From: Actinotalea solisilvae
GTDB lineage: Bacteria > Actinomycetota > Actinomycetes > Actinomycetales > Cellulomonadaceae
Assembly: GCF_016464425.1 (NCBI RefSeq)
Contig: NZ_JADDKQ010000001.1
Location: 186,001-250,000 of the forward strand
Length of the DNA: 64,000 nt
Direction of reading: 5' to 3'
The translations under genes and the position numbers were made by a program. Within the stretch, counting starts at the first letter, position 1; each line of letters opens with the position of its first letter. Below are positions 8,032-16,029 of the stretch, in pieces. The notes below the pieces were generated by a model. It was not told the origin of the DNA. It was given only the letters and a program-made list of their open reading frames with translations, and did not search any database.

Positions 8032-8178
8032 TCAGTGCGTCGCGCTGTTGCCGCCTCCGCAGCAGCCGTGGCCCTTCTGGCTGGGAGCCTGCGCGACGCG
8101 CGTCGCTGGCTCGGCCGGCGTCGCTACGCCGGTACCACCACAGCACTGACCATCGGTCTCCGTGCAACACGTGCTCAT
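8032..8178 (-). CDS. 48-residue cysteine-pair mini-protein
   Basis: It begins MSTCCTETDGQCCGG and ends KGHGCCGGGNSATH: three adjacent-cysteine pairs, six Cys in 48 residues, joined by an Ala/Pro/Thr linker. The ATG at 8178 follows GGAGGAG at ideal distance, which strongly supports translation. CC pairs like these resemble the C-terminal Cys pair of mercuric reductase and the Cys-rich tails of small metal carriers, so a soft-metal shuttle or sink is likely. It is last in an operon with three thiol-redox genes. Confidence 0.65.
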   Translation of the reverse strand: MSTCCTETDGQCCGGTGVATPAEPATRVAQAPSQKGHGCCGGGNSATH

Positions 8179-8228
8179 CTCTTGCTCCTCCGTCGTGCGG
8201 TTCAGCGTGCGGGCTTCGTCGTTGGTCG

Positions 8229-8855
8229 CTACAGGCGGCTCTGCACCTCCCGGAGGAGGTCCTGCGGTGCGAGCCACATGGACGGGTAGTTGCCGTACCA
8301 CTGCTGCACGCCCTCGGCGTCGATGAGGATGAATCCGTGGCCGGGCAGCCCTTCGTGCATGCCCGTCCCCAACGTGCCGTACTGCTCGGAGACCGTGCCG
8401 TCGTCGAGCAGGAAGTCGGAGGTGACGCCGAGCCGGGCGCGCTCGGCGTTGATCTGCTCGGCGGTGTTCATCACGATGGGCAGGACGGTGATCCCGGCCT
8501 CGGCGAAGGCTGGGTCCTTCTCGATCTCGGCCATCTGCATGAGGCATGAGTCGCAGCCGGCGCCCTCGTTGAAGTACAGGACGACGGGCGAGCCCTGCAG
8601 CTCGGAGAGGGTCACCGTCTGGCCGTCGGACGTCGGCAGCGTGAAGTCTGGCGCCACCCGGGCGTCGGACGACACGACCGGCCTGGACGCGAGGAGCGCC
8701 GCCACGACGAGCGTCACGATGATGACGAGCGCGACACCCCACGCCGCCAGGCTGATGCGGTGCCGACGCTTCGCCGCGTCGACCTGTCCCTGGCGGAGCT
8801 CGTCGAGCATCTGCTGACGCTCGGCCTGGCGGCGGACTGCTGTTCCGGAGGTCAT
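8229..8855 (-). CDS. Membrane-anchored peroxiredoxin/TlpA-type thiol protein
   Basis: 208 residues: a charged N-terminus, one span (about 36-56), then an extracytoplasmic AhpC/TSA-like domain starting APDFTLPTSDGQTVTLSEL. The thiol motif is GAGCDSC, a CxxC at the position of TlpA/ResA active sites, preceded by VVLYFNE. The C-terminal part (GHGFILIDAEGVQQWYG) fits the fold. Its ATG overlaps the ccdA-like stop (ATGA), so reductant probably comes from that protein. Likely role: reducing disulfides or metal-oxidised thiols outside the membrane; inferred. Confidence 0.75.
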   Translation of the reverse strand: MTSGTAVRRQAERQQMLDELRQGQVDAAKRRHRISLAAWGVALVIIVTLVVAALLASRPVVSSDARVAPDFTLPTSDGQTVTLSELQGSPVVLYFNEGAGCDSCLMQMAEIEKDPAFAEAGITVLPIVMNTAEQINAERARLGVTSDFLLDDGTVSEQYGTLGTGMHEGLPGHGFILIDAEGVQQWYGNYPSMWLAPQDLLREVQSRL

Positions 8856-9862
8856 CGGACCACCTCTTCCTCAGTGGCGCTGCTGTGGCAGCTGGGGGCT
8901 TCGACTGATCCGGCGGGTCCGCCGGTGAGCGAGGGGTGGCCCTCGACGGGCAGGACACCGGCCTCGGGAGACACGGGCGTCGCACCATGAGCGGAGCCCC
9001 GCGGGCGGCGGCCGGCGAGCGTCGCCCACACGAAGACGGCCGCGAGAGCGAGCAGGGCCATGCCGAGGACCGGCTCGGGGATCGGGCTCACCCAGGCCTG
9101 CACGGCGAGGAAGACGTCGGTCAGCGTGCTCGCGGCAGCGTCCTGAGCCGCTGTCCCGCCCGTCATGTCCGTGTCGCCGGCGAGCGCGATCACGAAGACG
9201 CCCATCACCACGAAGCCGACGGCGACCGCGATGTTCAGGCTGTTCGTCGCGATGACTCGGCCTGCGACGCGTACGCGCACGGGACGGGCGCGGAAGAGCT
9301 TCCGCTCGCCGAGCCGTGCCCGGTCCCAGACCAGCGCCATGACGAACAGCGGGAAGACCATGCCGAAGACGTACGCCAGGCCGAGGGCCAGGCCCCCGGC
9401 GGCCGACCCGGACAGGACCGAGAGCGTCATGACGCCGGCGAGCACGGGGGCGCAGCAGCTCGAGGCGACGCCGGAGAAGACGCCGAGGGAGAAGAAGCTC
9501 GCTGTGTCGCCTCGCGAGGTGTCCGGCGCACGCAGGAAGCTCGGCAGCGACCACATGGTCCCGGAGAACGAGAGAGCGGCCAGGGCGAACATGAGCACCC
9601 CGCCGGCGATGTAGAGGGGCACGTGGTAGCGCGCGATCGCGCCCGCCAGCAGGCTCATGCCGAGCGTGATCGGGACCAGCACGACCGCGAGACCGGCGGC
9701 GAAGATGAACGTCAGTGGAAGGAGCCGCCAGCGGCGGTTCTTCACCGCGCCGGCGAGGTAGCTGGGGGCCAGGAAGACGATGCAGCAGGGTGCGAAGAGC
9801 GCGACGCCACCGGCGAAGAAGGCCGCGAGGATGCTTCCCGTGGTGAGCAGCTCGGCGCCCAT
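8852..9862 (-). CDS. CcdA/DsbD-type thiol-reductant transporter, copy 1
   Basis: About 336 residues with six or more spans. The two CcdA-type cysteine sites are FAPCCIVFLAPSY in the first span and VASSCCAPVLAGV later, each with adjacent Cys and Pro, unlike the single Cys of standard CcdA (compare LSPCVLP at 46907). CcdA proteins pass electrons from cytosolic thioredoxin to thiol proteins outside. It overlaps its neighbours at both ends (ATGA), so the thioredoxin-like, CcdA-like and TlpA-like genes form one relay. The doubled cysteines could let it bind a soft metal. Confidence 0.75.
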   Translation of the reverse strand: MGAELLTTGSILAAFFAGGVALFAPCCIVFLAPSYLAGAVKNRRWRLLPLTFIFAAGLAVVLVPITLGMSLLAGAIARYHVPLYIAGGVLMFALAALSFSGTMWSLPSFLRAPDTSRGDTASFFSLGVFSGVASSCCAPVLAGVMTLSVLSGSAAGGLALGLAYVFGMVFPLFVMALVWDRARLGERKLFRARPVRVRVAGRVIATNSLNIAVAVGFVVMGVFVIALAGDTDMTGGTAAQDAAASTLTDVFLAVQAWVSPIPEPVLGMALLALAAVFVWATLAGRRPRGSAHGATPVSPEAGVLPVEGHPSLTGGPAGSVEAPSCHSSATEEEVVR

Positions 9863-10170
9863 CAGGCGCTCACGACGCGGAGTGCGGGGCGTGCAGCGGC
9901 ACGAGCGGCGAGGAGCTTCGCGAGCTTCCTGCGCGGGAGGCGCCCCGAGCTGAAGTACTCCCCCTCGACGAGCACCAGCGGGTTCATCGCGGGCCGGTGC
10001 CGCATCACCAGCTGCGCTCCTTCGGCGGACTCGAGCTCGACGACACGGACCGCCAGCGGCCATGTCTCGCCGAGCTCGGCCAACGTGCGGGTCGCGTCGT
10101 CGCAGAAGTGGCATGCCGGTGCGTGCACCACGGTCACGTGGACCGCAGCGGGGACGGGCGTCGGGGTCAT
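9862..10170 (-). CDS. Small thioredoxin/glutaredoxin-like protein
   Basis: 102 residues. A CxxC active site, VVHAPACHFCDDATRTL, lies near residue 20 after a short beta strand, with the cis-Pro region at AMNPLVLVEGEYFSSGRL. No signal peptide, so it is cytosolic and could feed electrons to the CcdA-like protein it overlaps. First gene of a four-gene minus-strand operon that diverges from copR. Confidence 0.7.
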   Translation of the reverse strand: MTPTPVPAAVHVTVVHAPACHFCDDATRTLAELGETWPLAVRVVELESAEGAQLVMRHRPAMNPLVLVEGEYFSSGRLPRRKLAKLLAARAAARPALRVVSA

Positions 10171-10256
10171 CGGGCTCTCCGGGAGGTAGGGTGGTCGATC
10201 TCCACCAGCGTCCCGGGTGGATGCTGTGCTGCGGTCGTCGTTCGATCAACGTTCGG

Positions 10257-10273
10257 TGAAGACCTCGACGAAC
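10257..10273. promoter_or_regulatory. Weak CopR-type half-site pair in the copR divergent region
   Basis: TGAAG at 10257 is followed 11 bases later by ACGAA, a degenerate second half-site. It lies between the thioredoxin-like operon and copR and may serve autoregulation. Weaker than the other boxes. Confidence 0.3.
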
Positions 10274-10313
10274 CGCCCGCAGCGGCTGGGTCCCCCGCGA
10301 GGACGCCCGCACA

Positions 10314-11030
10314 ATGAGGACCATGGTTTCCCCGACGACACGCCGCGCCCTGGTCATCGACGACGAGCAGGCCCTCGCCTCGTTGGTCGGGGGCTATCTC
10401 GAGCGAGAGGGCTTTGAGGTCCACCTCGCGCACGACGGTCCCGACGGCCTGGAGCAGGCGCGATCCGTGGATCCCGATCTCGTCGTGCTCGACCTCGGCC
10501 TTCCCCAACTCGATGGGATCGAGGTGTGCCGTCAGCTCCGGACGTTCTCCGACTGCTACGTCGTCATGCTGACGGCGCGGTCGGAGGAGATCGACACGCT
10601 CATCGGCCTGTCCGTCGGTGCCGACGACTACATGACCAAGCCTTTCAGCCCCCGGGAGCTGGTGGCCAGGATCGCAACCCTGTTCCGCCGCCCTCGCCGC
10701 GCCGAGAGCTCCAGCGGGTCCGCCGAGCCGCTGTGCGTGGGACCCCTCACGCTCGACCTCGAGTCGCGTGAGGTGCGGATCGACGAGGCGTTGGTGCCGC
10801 TGACGAGGACGGAGTTCGACGTGCTCAGCACCCTGGCCCGGTACCCCAACCGGGTCTTCAGCCGTCGGGCGCTCATCGAGGAGGTCTGGGGACAGAACTG
10901 GGTCGGTGACGAGCACCTCGTCGACGTCCATGTGCTGCACGTCCGGCAGAAGCTCGGCGACTCAGCGGCTGAGCAGCGTTTCGTGCGGACCGTCCGCGGG
11001 GTGGGCTACCGCGTCGGGTCCGGCGAGTGA
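10314..11030 (+). CDS. copR: OmpR/PhoB-family copper response regulator
   Basis: 238 residues. The receiver domain shows the acidic pair in VIDDEQ (Asp16-17), the phospho-acceptor in VVLDLGLP (about Asp60) and Lys in YMTKPFSP (about 109). The C-terminal winged helix contains LTRTEFDVLSTLARYP and ends VRTVRGVGYRVGSGE. ATG 10314 or 10323 is the start. The sensor kinase overlaps it and copZ-copA follow, as in copper-responsive CopRS/CusRS loci. OmpR-type regulators bind tandem repeats one helical turn apart, matching the 11-base TGAAG boxes found across module 1. The gene symbol reflects that context. Confidence 0.85.
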   Translation: MRTMVSPTTRRALVIDDEQALASLVGGYLEREGFEVHLAHDGPDGLEQARSVDPDLVVLDLGLPQLDGIEVCRQLRTFSDCYVVMLTARSEEIDTLIGLSVGADDYMTKPFSPRELVARIATLFRRPRRAESSSGSAEPLCVGPLTLDLESREVRIDEALVPLTRTEFDVLSTLARYPNRVFSRRALIEEVWGQNWVGDEHLVDVHVLHVRQKLGDSAAEQRFVRTVRGVGYRVGSGE

Positions 11031-12157
11031 CCCTCCCCCGGTGGTCGGATGCCCAGGGGCTCGCCGGGCGCCTGCTCGCGGCCTTGGCCCTCGTGGTGCT
11101 GGCAGGTGGGCTCACCGCCTGGCTCGTCGCCGGTGCCGTCGGTCCCGCGGTGTTCCACGACCACATGATCGAAGCGGGCCTCCACGAGGAGACCCCCGCG
11201 GTGCTGCACGCCGAGGAGGCGTTCCGTTCGTCGAGCGCGCTCGCGTTGACGATCGCACTGAGTGCATCCGTGCTGGCTTCCTTAGCGGTGAGCCTCTTCC
11301 TCACCCGGCGTATCGCCTCGTCGCTGCGCACACTCGCGACGGCTGCCACGCGTGTGGCGTCGGGCCAGTTCGACGCCCGCGTCGCAAGTCCGCGTCTGGG
11401 CAGCGAGTTCGAGCAGCTCGCGCACGCCTTCAACGACATGGCGGACCGACTGCGCGAGAGCGACGCGCTCCGTCAACGCCTGTTGTCTGATGTCGCGCAC
11501 GAGGTGCGCACCCCCGTCGCGGTCCTCAACGCCTACCTCGAGGCGGTCGAGGACGGCGTCGAGAGTCTGAGCGCGGAGACTGTCGCGGTCCTCCGCGACC
11601 AGGGAGCACGCCTCACGCGTCTGGCGACCGACCTGGCGTCCGTGACCCGCGCGGAGCGCGGTGACCTCGCCCTCGTCCTCCAGTCGGCCACGGCGGCCGA
11701 GATCGTCGAGAGGGCACGCGCGGCAGCCCAGGAGCACTACGCCGGCCGCGGCGTGGTGCTCGACGTGGACGTCGAGAGCGGCCTCCCTGCAGTCACCGTG
11801 GACGTCGACCGCATCGGCCAGGTTCTGGGCAATCTCCTCGAGAACGCGCTGCGCCATACCCCCGCTCCGGGACGCGTACTCGTCAGCGCCACTCGGGCCG
11901 ATGGCGAGGAAGTATGCCTCGCCGTCACCGACACGGGCGAGGGCATCGATCCCGAGCACCTGGCGCACATCTTCGAGCGGTTCTACCGGGTCGACACAGC
12001 TCGCGATCGTCACCACGGCGGCTCAGGGATCGGGCTTGCGATCGTCCGCGCCATCGTCACCGCCCATGGTGGCTCCGTCACCGCCTCGAGCCAGGGAGCC
12101 GGCACGGGGACACGCTTCGAGGTGCACCTCCCGGTCCGCAGTCGCGCCCACCGGTGA
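11027..12157 (+). CDS. copS: Sensor histidine kinase, copper-responsive candidate
   Basis: 376 residues: two spans (about 15-38 and 70-92) enclose a short external loop rich in possible copper ligands (VFHDHM at 42-47, LHEE, LHAEE). HAMP linker, then the H-box SDVAHEVRTPVAVL (His about 158), N-box NLLENALRHT, and ATP-lid motifs DTGEGID and GSGIGLAIV. The loop is far shorter than the E. coli CusS sensor domain, so it may sense metal directly with His/Met. GTG 11027 overlaps the copR stop. Confidence 0.85.
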   Translation: MTLPRWSDAQGLAGRLLAALALVVLAGGLTAWLVAGAVGPAVFHDHMIEAGLHEETPAVLHAEEAFRSSSALALTIALSASVLASLAVSLFLTRRIASSLRTLATAATRVASGQFDARVASPRLGSEFEQLAHAFNDMADRLRESDALRQRLLSDVAHEVRTPVAVLNAYLEAVEDGVESLSAETVAVLRDQGARLTRLATDLASVTRAERGDLALVLQSATAAEIVERARAAAQEHYAGRGVVLDVDVESGLPAVTVDVDRIGQVLGNLLENALRHTPAPGRVLVSATRADGEEVCLAVTDTGEGIDPEHLAHIFERFYRVDTARDRHHGGSGIGLAIVRAIVTAHGGSVTASSQGAGTGTRFEVHLPVRSRAHR

Positions 12158-12173
12158 GGCCTGTCCGAGCTCA

Positions 12174-12189
12174 TGAAGACTTGCTGAAG
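12174..12189 (+). promoter_or_regulatory. CopR-type box before copZ-copA
   Basis: TGAAG at 12174 and TGAAG at 12185, 11 bases apart, in the form TGAAGACTTGCTGAAG. It lies 17 bases after copS and about 115 before copZ. Orientation is opposite to most other boxes relative to the gene, as also seen before DUF3105 and etfB. Confidence 0.65.
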
Positions 12190-12302
12190 AAGCGCTCCGA
12201 GAGCCCCGCTGGCGCCCTCGACGCCCTCGGCGCTGGCTAGCGTCGTCAGGCACCTCGCACCCACGCGTGCAACGCCCAGGATGCGCCACGAGAGGAACGA
12301 CG

Positions 12303-12515
12303 ATGGAGACCACCTACCACGTAGTCGGGATGACCTGCGGACACTGTGTCTCGTCGGTGACAGGAGAGGTGAGCAAAGTGCCGGCGGTGACCGACGTCGC
12401 CGTCGACCTGCCCACCGGGACGATGACGGTCACGAGCTCGCGCGCGCTGGACGACACGCTGGTCGAGTCCGCGGTGACCGACGCCGGCTACACACTGAGC
12501 GGCCAGGCGTCATGA
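12303..12515 (+). CDS. copZ: HMA-domain copper chaperone
   Basis: 70 residues making one heavy-metal-associated fold, with the metal site GMTCGHCVSS at Cys12/Cys15. CopZ proteins carry Cu(I) in the cytosol to the P-type ATPase or to a repressor. ATG 12303 is preceded by GAGAGGAACGACG and gives the usual length; a longer in-frame start adds only unstructured residues. The stop overlaps the ATG of a 32-residue membrane peptide, then copA. Confidence 0.9.
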   Translation: METTYHVVGMTCGHCVSSVTGEVSKVPAVTDVAVDLPTGTMTVTSSRALDDTLVESAVTDAGYTLSGQAS

Positions 12516-12610
12516 GAGCGACGGCGATGGTGCGCCTGGGCGCCTACCTCGTCGGACTGGTCGGTGTCTTCGCGGCGACCTACGCCCTCGGCCTTGCGCT
12601 GCGGGGTTGA
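12512..12610 (+). CDS. 32-residue single-span peptide between copZ and copA
   Basis: MRATAMVRLGAYLVGLVGVF opens a 32-residue frame that is almost entirely one membrane helix flanked by Arg. Its ATG overlaps the copZ stop (ATGA) and copA begins seven bases after it, so it is translated within the operon. It resembles the N-terminal helix of larger actinobacterial HMA-linked membrane proteins and may be a remnant, or a small subunit that docks the chaperone on CopA. No known function. Confidence 0.5.
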   Translation: MRATAMVRLGAYLVGLVGVFAATYALGLALRG

Positions 12611-12616
12611 GCTCGA

Positions 12617-14920
12617 GTGACCACCTCTCACGTCTCCGACGAGCCCGCCGCACCCCTGACGAGCTCGATCACGCTCGCCATCACGGGCATGACGTGCGCA
12701 TCGTGCGCAGCCCGGATCGAGCGCCGCCTGAACAAGGTCAGCGGAGTGGAAGCCAGCGTCAACTTCGCCATGGAGTCGGCGACCGTGGCGTTCACCGCGC
12801 CCGCGACCGTCGCTCAGCTCATCGACGAGATCGCTGCGGCCGGCTACGGCGCCACGCTCCCACCGGAACCGGTGGAATCGACGGTCGACGGCGCCGAGGC
12901 CGCGGAGCCGGTCGACCGCGTCGACGTCGCGCTCATCGCGCTACGCCGTCGATTGGTGCTCTCCGGGCTGCTCACGACGCCGGTCCTGGTGCTCGCCATG
13001 CTCCCGCCGCTCCAGTTCGAACACTGGCAGTGGCTCTCGCTCACGCTGGCGAGTCCTGTCGTCGTCTGGGGAGGCATGCCGTTCCACCGAGCCGCGGCGA
13101 AGAACCTGCGGCACGCGACAGCGACGATGGACACGCTCATCTCCATGGGCGTCACTGCGGCCTACCTGTGGTCGGTCTGGGCGCTCTTCCTCGGTGAAGC
13201 CGGCATGCCGGGTATGCGCATGGAGTTCACGCTCTTTCCCGAGCCCGGGGCCGGGTCCGAGGAGATCTATCTCGAGATCGCCGCTGCGCTGGTCGTGTTC
13301 ATCTTGCTCGGCCGGTACCTCGAGGCGCAGGCCAAGCGACGGTCAGGGTCCGCGCTCCGAGCTCTGCTCGAGTTGGGCGCCAAGGACGTCGCCGTCCTGC
13401 GGCCGGGGCAGGTCGGTGAGGTCCGCATACCGATCGACGCGCTCGCCGTCGGGGATCGGTTCGTCGTCCGGCCGGGCGAGAAGGTGGCCACCGACGGCGT
13501 CGTGGTGGAAGGCACGTCGGCGATCGACGCCGCGCTGCTCACCGGCGAGCCGGTGCCGGTCGAGGTCGCGCCGGGTGATGCCGTGACCGGCGCCACGGTC
13601 AACGCGGGCGGTCGCCTGGTCGTCGAGGCGACCCGCGTCGGCACGGACACCAAGCTGGCACAGATCGCACGTCTGGTGGTCGACGCGCAGTCGGGCAAGG
13701 CTGCCGTCCAGCGCCTCGCCGACCGGCTCTCCGCCGTCTTCGTGCCCGTCGTCATCGCGCTGGCCGTGGGCACAGCCGGCTTCTGGGTCGGTGCGACGGG
13801 CGATGTGGTGACCGCGTTCACCGCGGCCGTCGCAGTCCTCATCATCGCGTGCCCCTGTGCGCTGGGGCTCGCGACGCCCACGGCACTGCTCGTCGGCACA
13901 GGCCGCGGTGCCCAGCTCGGGATCCTCATCAAGGGCCCGGAGGTGCTCGAGTCGACCCGCAAGGTGGACACGATCGTGCTCGACAAGACCGGCACCGTCA
14001 CGACGGGGCGGATGACCCTCGTGGACGTGGTACCGGCCGCCGACACGGACTCGGCGGAGGCGCTGCGTCTCGCCGGGGCCCTGGAGCACGCCTCGGAGCA
14101 CCCGATCGCAGCGGCGATCGCCACCGGCGCCCGCGCCCTCACCGGCGATCTTGCGGACGTCGTGGACTTCAGCAACGTCCCTGGTCGCGGCGTCACGGGC
14201 ACGGTCGACGGCCGGCGGGTCCTCGCCGGACGCGCCTCGTGGCTGACAGCGCAGGACATCGATCTCCCGATCGAGCTCGCCGACGCGGTGGACGAGGCGG
14301 AGAGCGCCGGCCGGACTGCCGTGACGATCGGCTGGGACGGGCGCGCCCGCGCGGTGTGCGTCGTGTCCGACACCCTGAAACCAACCTCGGCAGAGGCGAT
14401 CACGCAGCTGAGGCAGTTGGGTCTGACGCCGGTGCTCCTGACCGGCGACAACCGGCGGGCGGCCGCCGAGGTCGCGCGCGGCCTGGGCATCGACGACGTC
14501 GTTGCCGAGGTGCTCCCGGAGGACAAGGTGGCGGTCGTGCAACGGCTCCAGCGGGAGGGCCGCGTGGTCGCCATGGTCGGCGACGGCGTCAACGACGCGG
14601 CCGCACTTGCGCAGGCAGACCTGGGCCTCGCGATGGGGACCGGCACGGACGCAGCGATCGAGGCGTCCGACCTCACCCTGGTGCGCGGGGACCTGCGTGC
14701 GGCGGCCGACGCCATCCGGCTCGCTCGACGCACGCTCTCCACCATCAAGGGCAACCTCTTCTGGGCGCTGGCATACAACGTCGCCGCGATCCCGCTGGCG
14801 GCCTCGGGGCGCCTCAACCCCCTGGTCGCGGGGGCGGCGATGGCGTTCTCCAGTGTGTTCGTCGTGTCCAACTCGCTGCGGCTGCGCCGTTTCGCGGCGT
14901 GGTCGCAGCAGGTTCCCTGA
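12617..14920 (+). CDS. copA: Copper-exporting P1B-1 ATPase
   Basis: 767 residues. One N-terminal HMA domain (GMTCASCAARIERR, Cys27/Cys30), eight expected spans, the ion-site motif [14 protein letters not shown] (about 411), the phosphorylation site VLDKTGTVT (about 455), the HP motif in SEHPIAAAI, and MVGDGVNDAAALA in the hinge. CPC in the sixth span defines the Cu(I)/Ag(I) subgroup. GTG 12617 is the start. It ends in a long perfect hairpin, closing the copZ-copA unit controlled from the CopR-type box at 12174. Confidence 0.93.
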   Translation: MTTSHVSDEPAAPLTSSITLAITGMTCASCAARIERRLNKVSGVEASVNFAMESATVAFTAPATVAQLIDEIAAAGYGATLPPEPVESTVDGAEAAEPVDRVDVALIALRRRLVLSGLLTTPVLVLAMLPPLQFEHWQWLSLTLASPVVVWGGMPFHRAAAKNLRHATATMDTLISMGVTAAYLWSVWALFLGEAGMPGMRMEFTLFPEPGAGSEEIYLEIAAALVVFILLGRYLEAQAKRRSGSALRALLELGAKDVAVLRPGQVGEVRIPIDALAVGDRFVVRPGEKVATDGVVVEGTSAIDAALLTGEPVPVEVAPGDAVTGATVNAGGRLVVEATRVGTDTKLAQIARLVVDAQSGKAAVQRLADRLSAVFVPVVIALAVGTAGFWVGATGDVVTAFTAAVAVLIIACPCALGLATPTALLVGTGRGAQLGILIKGPEVLESTRKVDTIVLDKTGTVTTGRMTLVDVVPAADTDSAEALRLAGALEHASEHPIAAAIATGARALTGDLADVVDFSNVPGRGVTGTVDGRRVLAGRASWLTAQDIDLPIELADAVDEAESAGRTAVTIGWDGRARAVCVVSDTLKPTSAEAITQLRQLGLTPVLLTGDNRRAAAEVARGLGIDDVVAEVLPEDKVAVVQRLQREGRVVAMVGDGVNDAAALAQADLGLAMGTGTDAAIEASDLTLVRGDLRAAADAIRLARRTLSTIKGNLFWALAYNVAAIPLAASGRLNPLVAGAAMAFSSVFVVSNSLRLRRFAAWSQQVP

Positions 14921-14924
14921 TCCG

Positions 14925-14965
14925 CCGGCCCGATCGCCGCCCACCCCCGGTGGCCGTCGGGCCGG
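14925..14965 (+). terminator. Hairpin after copA
   Basis: CCGGCCCGA (14925-14933) pairs with TCGGGCCGG (14957-14965) a few bases after the copA stop; an inner GC-rich stem is also possible. Confidence 0.65.
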
Positions 14966-15044
14966 CACCTATCCGCGAAGTGCCGGCTGCCTCATGTCGC
15001 GCGGCTGACGAGAGCAGAGCAGGACGAATGGCGACAGGACGATC

Positions 15045-15920
15045 ATGGCGAAGCTCGCGCATCGTCGTCGTCACTGCCTCCGCTGCGGCGATCTCGCGGG
15101 ACGAGGCCACCTTCGCATCCCTCCGTACCACCTCGATGTGAGCACGACCCACGCCTTCGACGCCCCTCCACGACGGTCACGGCCGCGTCGGAGGCCGCTC
15201 ACCCTGCTCGGCGTCGTCGGCGAGCTGCTCGTGACACTCGGCGCGCTGCTCGGGCTGTTCGTCGTGTGGCAGCTGTGGTGGACCGATGTCGTGGCGGCAC
15301 AGGAGCAGGAGGCGGCGCTCCGCGAGCTCGACTGGGTCGTGGACACGCGGCCGGAGACGCGGCACGCGGACGACCACGCGCTCCCGGCGCCTCGGTCGCG
15401 TGACCTCGGCGCACCACCGGTCCTGGCCGAGCCAGCTGTCGGCGCGACCTTCGCCACGCTGCGGGTTCCCCGGTGGGGCACGGACTACCTTCGCGCCGTG
15501 AGCCAGGGCAGCTCCCGGGAGGTGCTCGACGAGCTCGGAATCGGGCACTACGAGGGCACAGCGATGCCAGGGGGCCTCGGCAACTTCGCGATCTCGGGGC
15601 ACCGGACCACCTACAACAAGCCGTTCAACCGGATCGAGGAGCTGCAGGTCGGTGATCCGCTCATCGTGCAGACGGCCGACACCTGGTTCGTGTACCGGGT
15701 GAGCGGGATGGAGATCGTCTCTCCGGACCAGGTCGAGGTGATCGCGCCGGTGCCGAACTCACCCGGCAGCGTGCCGAGCGTCGCCATGATGACGCTGACG
15801 ACGTGCCACCCGATGTACTCGGCGCGACAGAGGTACGTCGTCTACTCGGTCCTGGAGTACTGGATGCCCGTCTCGCAAGGCGTGCCGCCGGAGGTCGATC
15901 TGGTCCCGCCCCTCGAGTGA
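15045..15920 (+). CDS. Class E-like sortase
   Basis: About 260-291 residues depending on start (ATG 15045, or GTG 15138 just before the span). A basic stretch RRSRPRRRPLTLLG leads into one N-terminal anchor, then the sortase barrel. Catalytic His lies in ISGHRTTYNKPF, Cys in LTTCHP and the Arg in SARQRYVVY, the order expected of sortases. YAPVPN-like EVIAPVPN and TLRVPRWGTDY fit the class seen in high-GC Gram-positives, which recognise LAXTG-type signals. No clear substrate with such a signal was seen in the window. It is followed by the M23 gene. Confidence 0.85.
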   Translation: MAKLAHRRRHCLRCGDLAGRGHLRIPPYHLDVSTTHAFDAPPRRSRPRRRPLTLLGVVGELLVTLGALLGLFVVWQLWWTDVVAAQEQEAALRELDWVVDTRPETRHADDHALPAPRSRDLGAPPVLAEPAVGATFATLRVPRWGTDYLRAVSQGSSREVLDELGIGHYEGTAMPGGLGNFAISGHRTTYNKPFNRIEELQVGDPLIVQTADTWFVYRVSGMEIVSPDQVEVIAPVPNSPGSVPSVAMMTLTTCHPMYSARQRYVVYSVLEYWMPVSQGVPPEVDLVPPLE

Positions 15921-16029
15921 CCGCCCGGAGCCGCGCCAACCCGAGAGGGACGATCAAGATCTGATGCAGTTCCGCTGAGGGGCAGCCGGACTCGCGGCGC
16001 AAGCGCAGCGCCCGCTGCACCATGGTCAG

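Noticed and set aside
10314-10330. TGAAG-like or CTTCA strings inside coding regions, such as at 19400 (start of the propeller gene)
   Set aside because: Single half-sites are frequent by chance; only pairs about 11 bases apart in non-coding DNA were kept.
13343-14968. A 541-codon minus-strand frame
   Set aside because: Antisense to copA; composition typical of a shadow frame.
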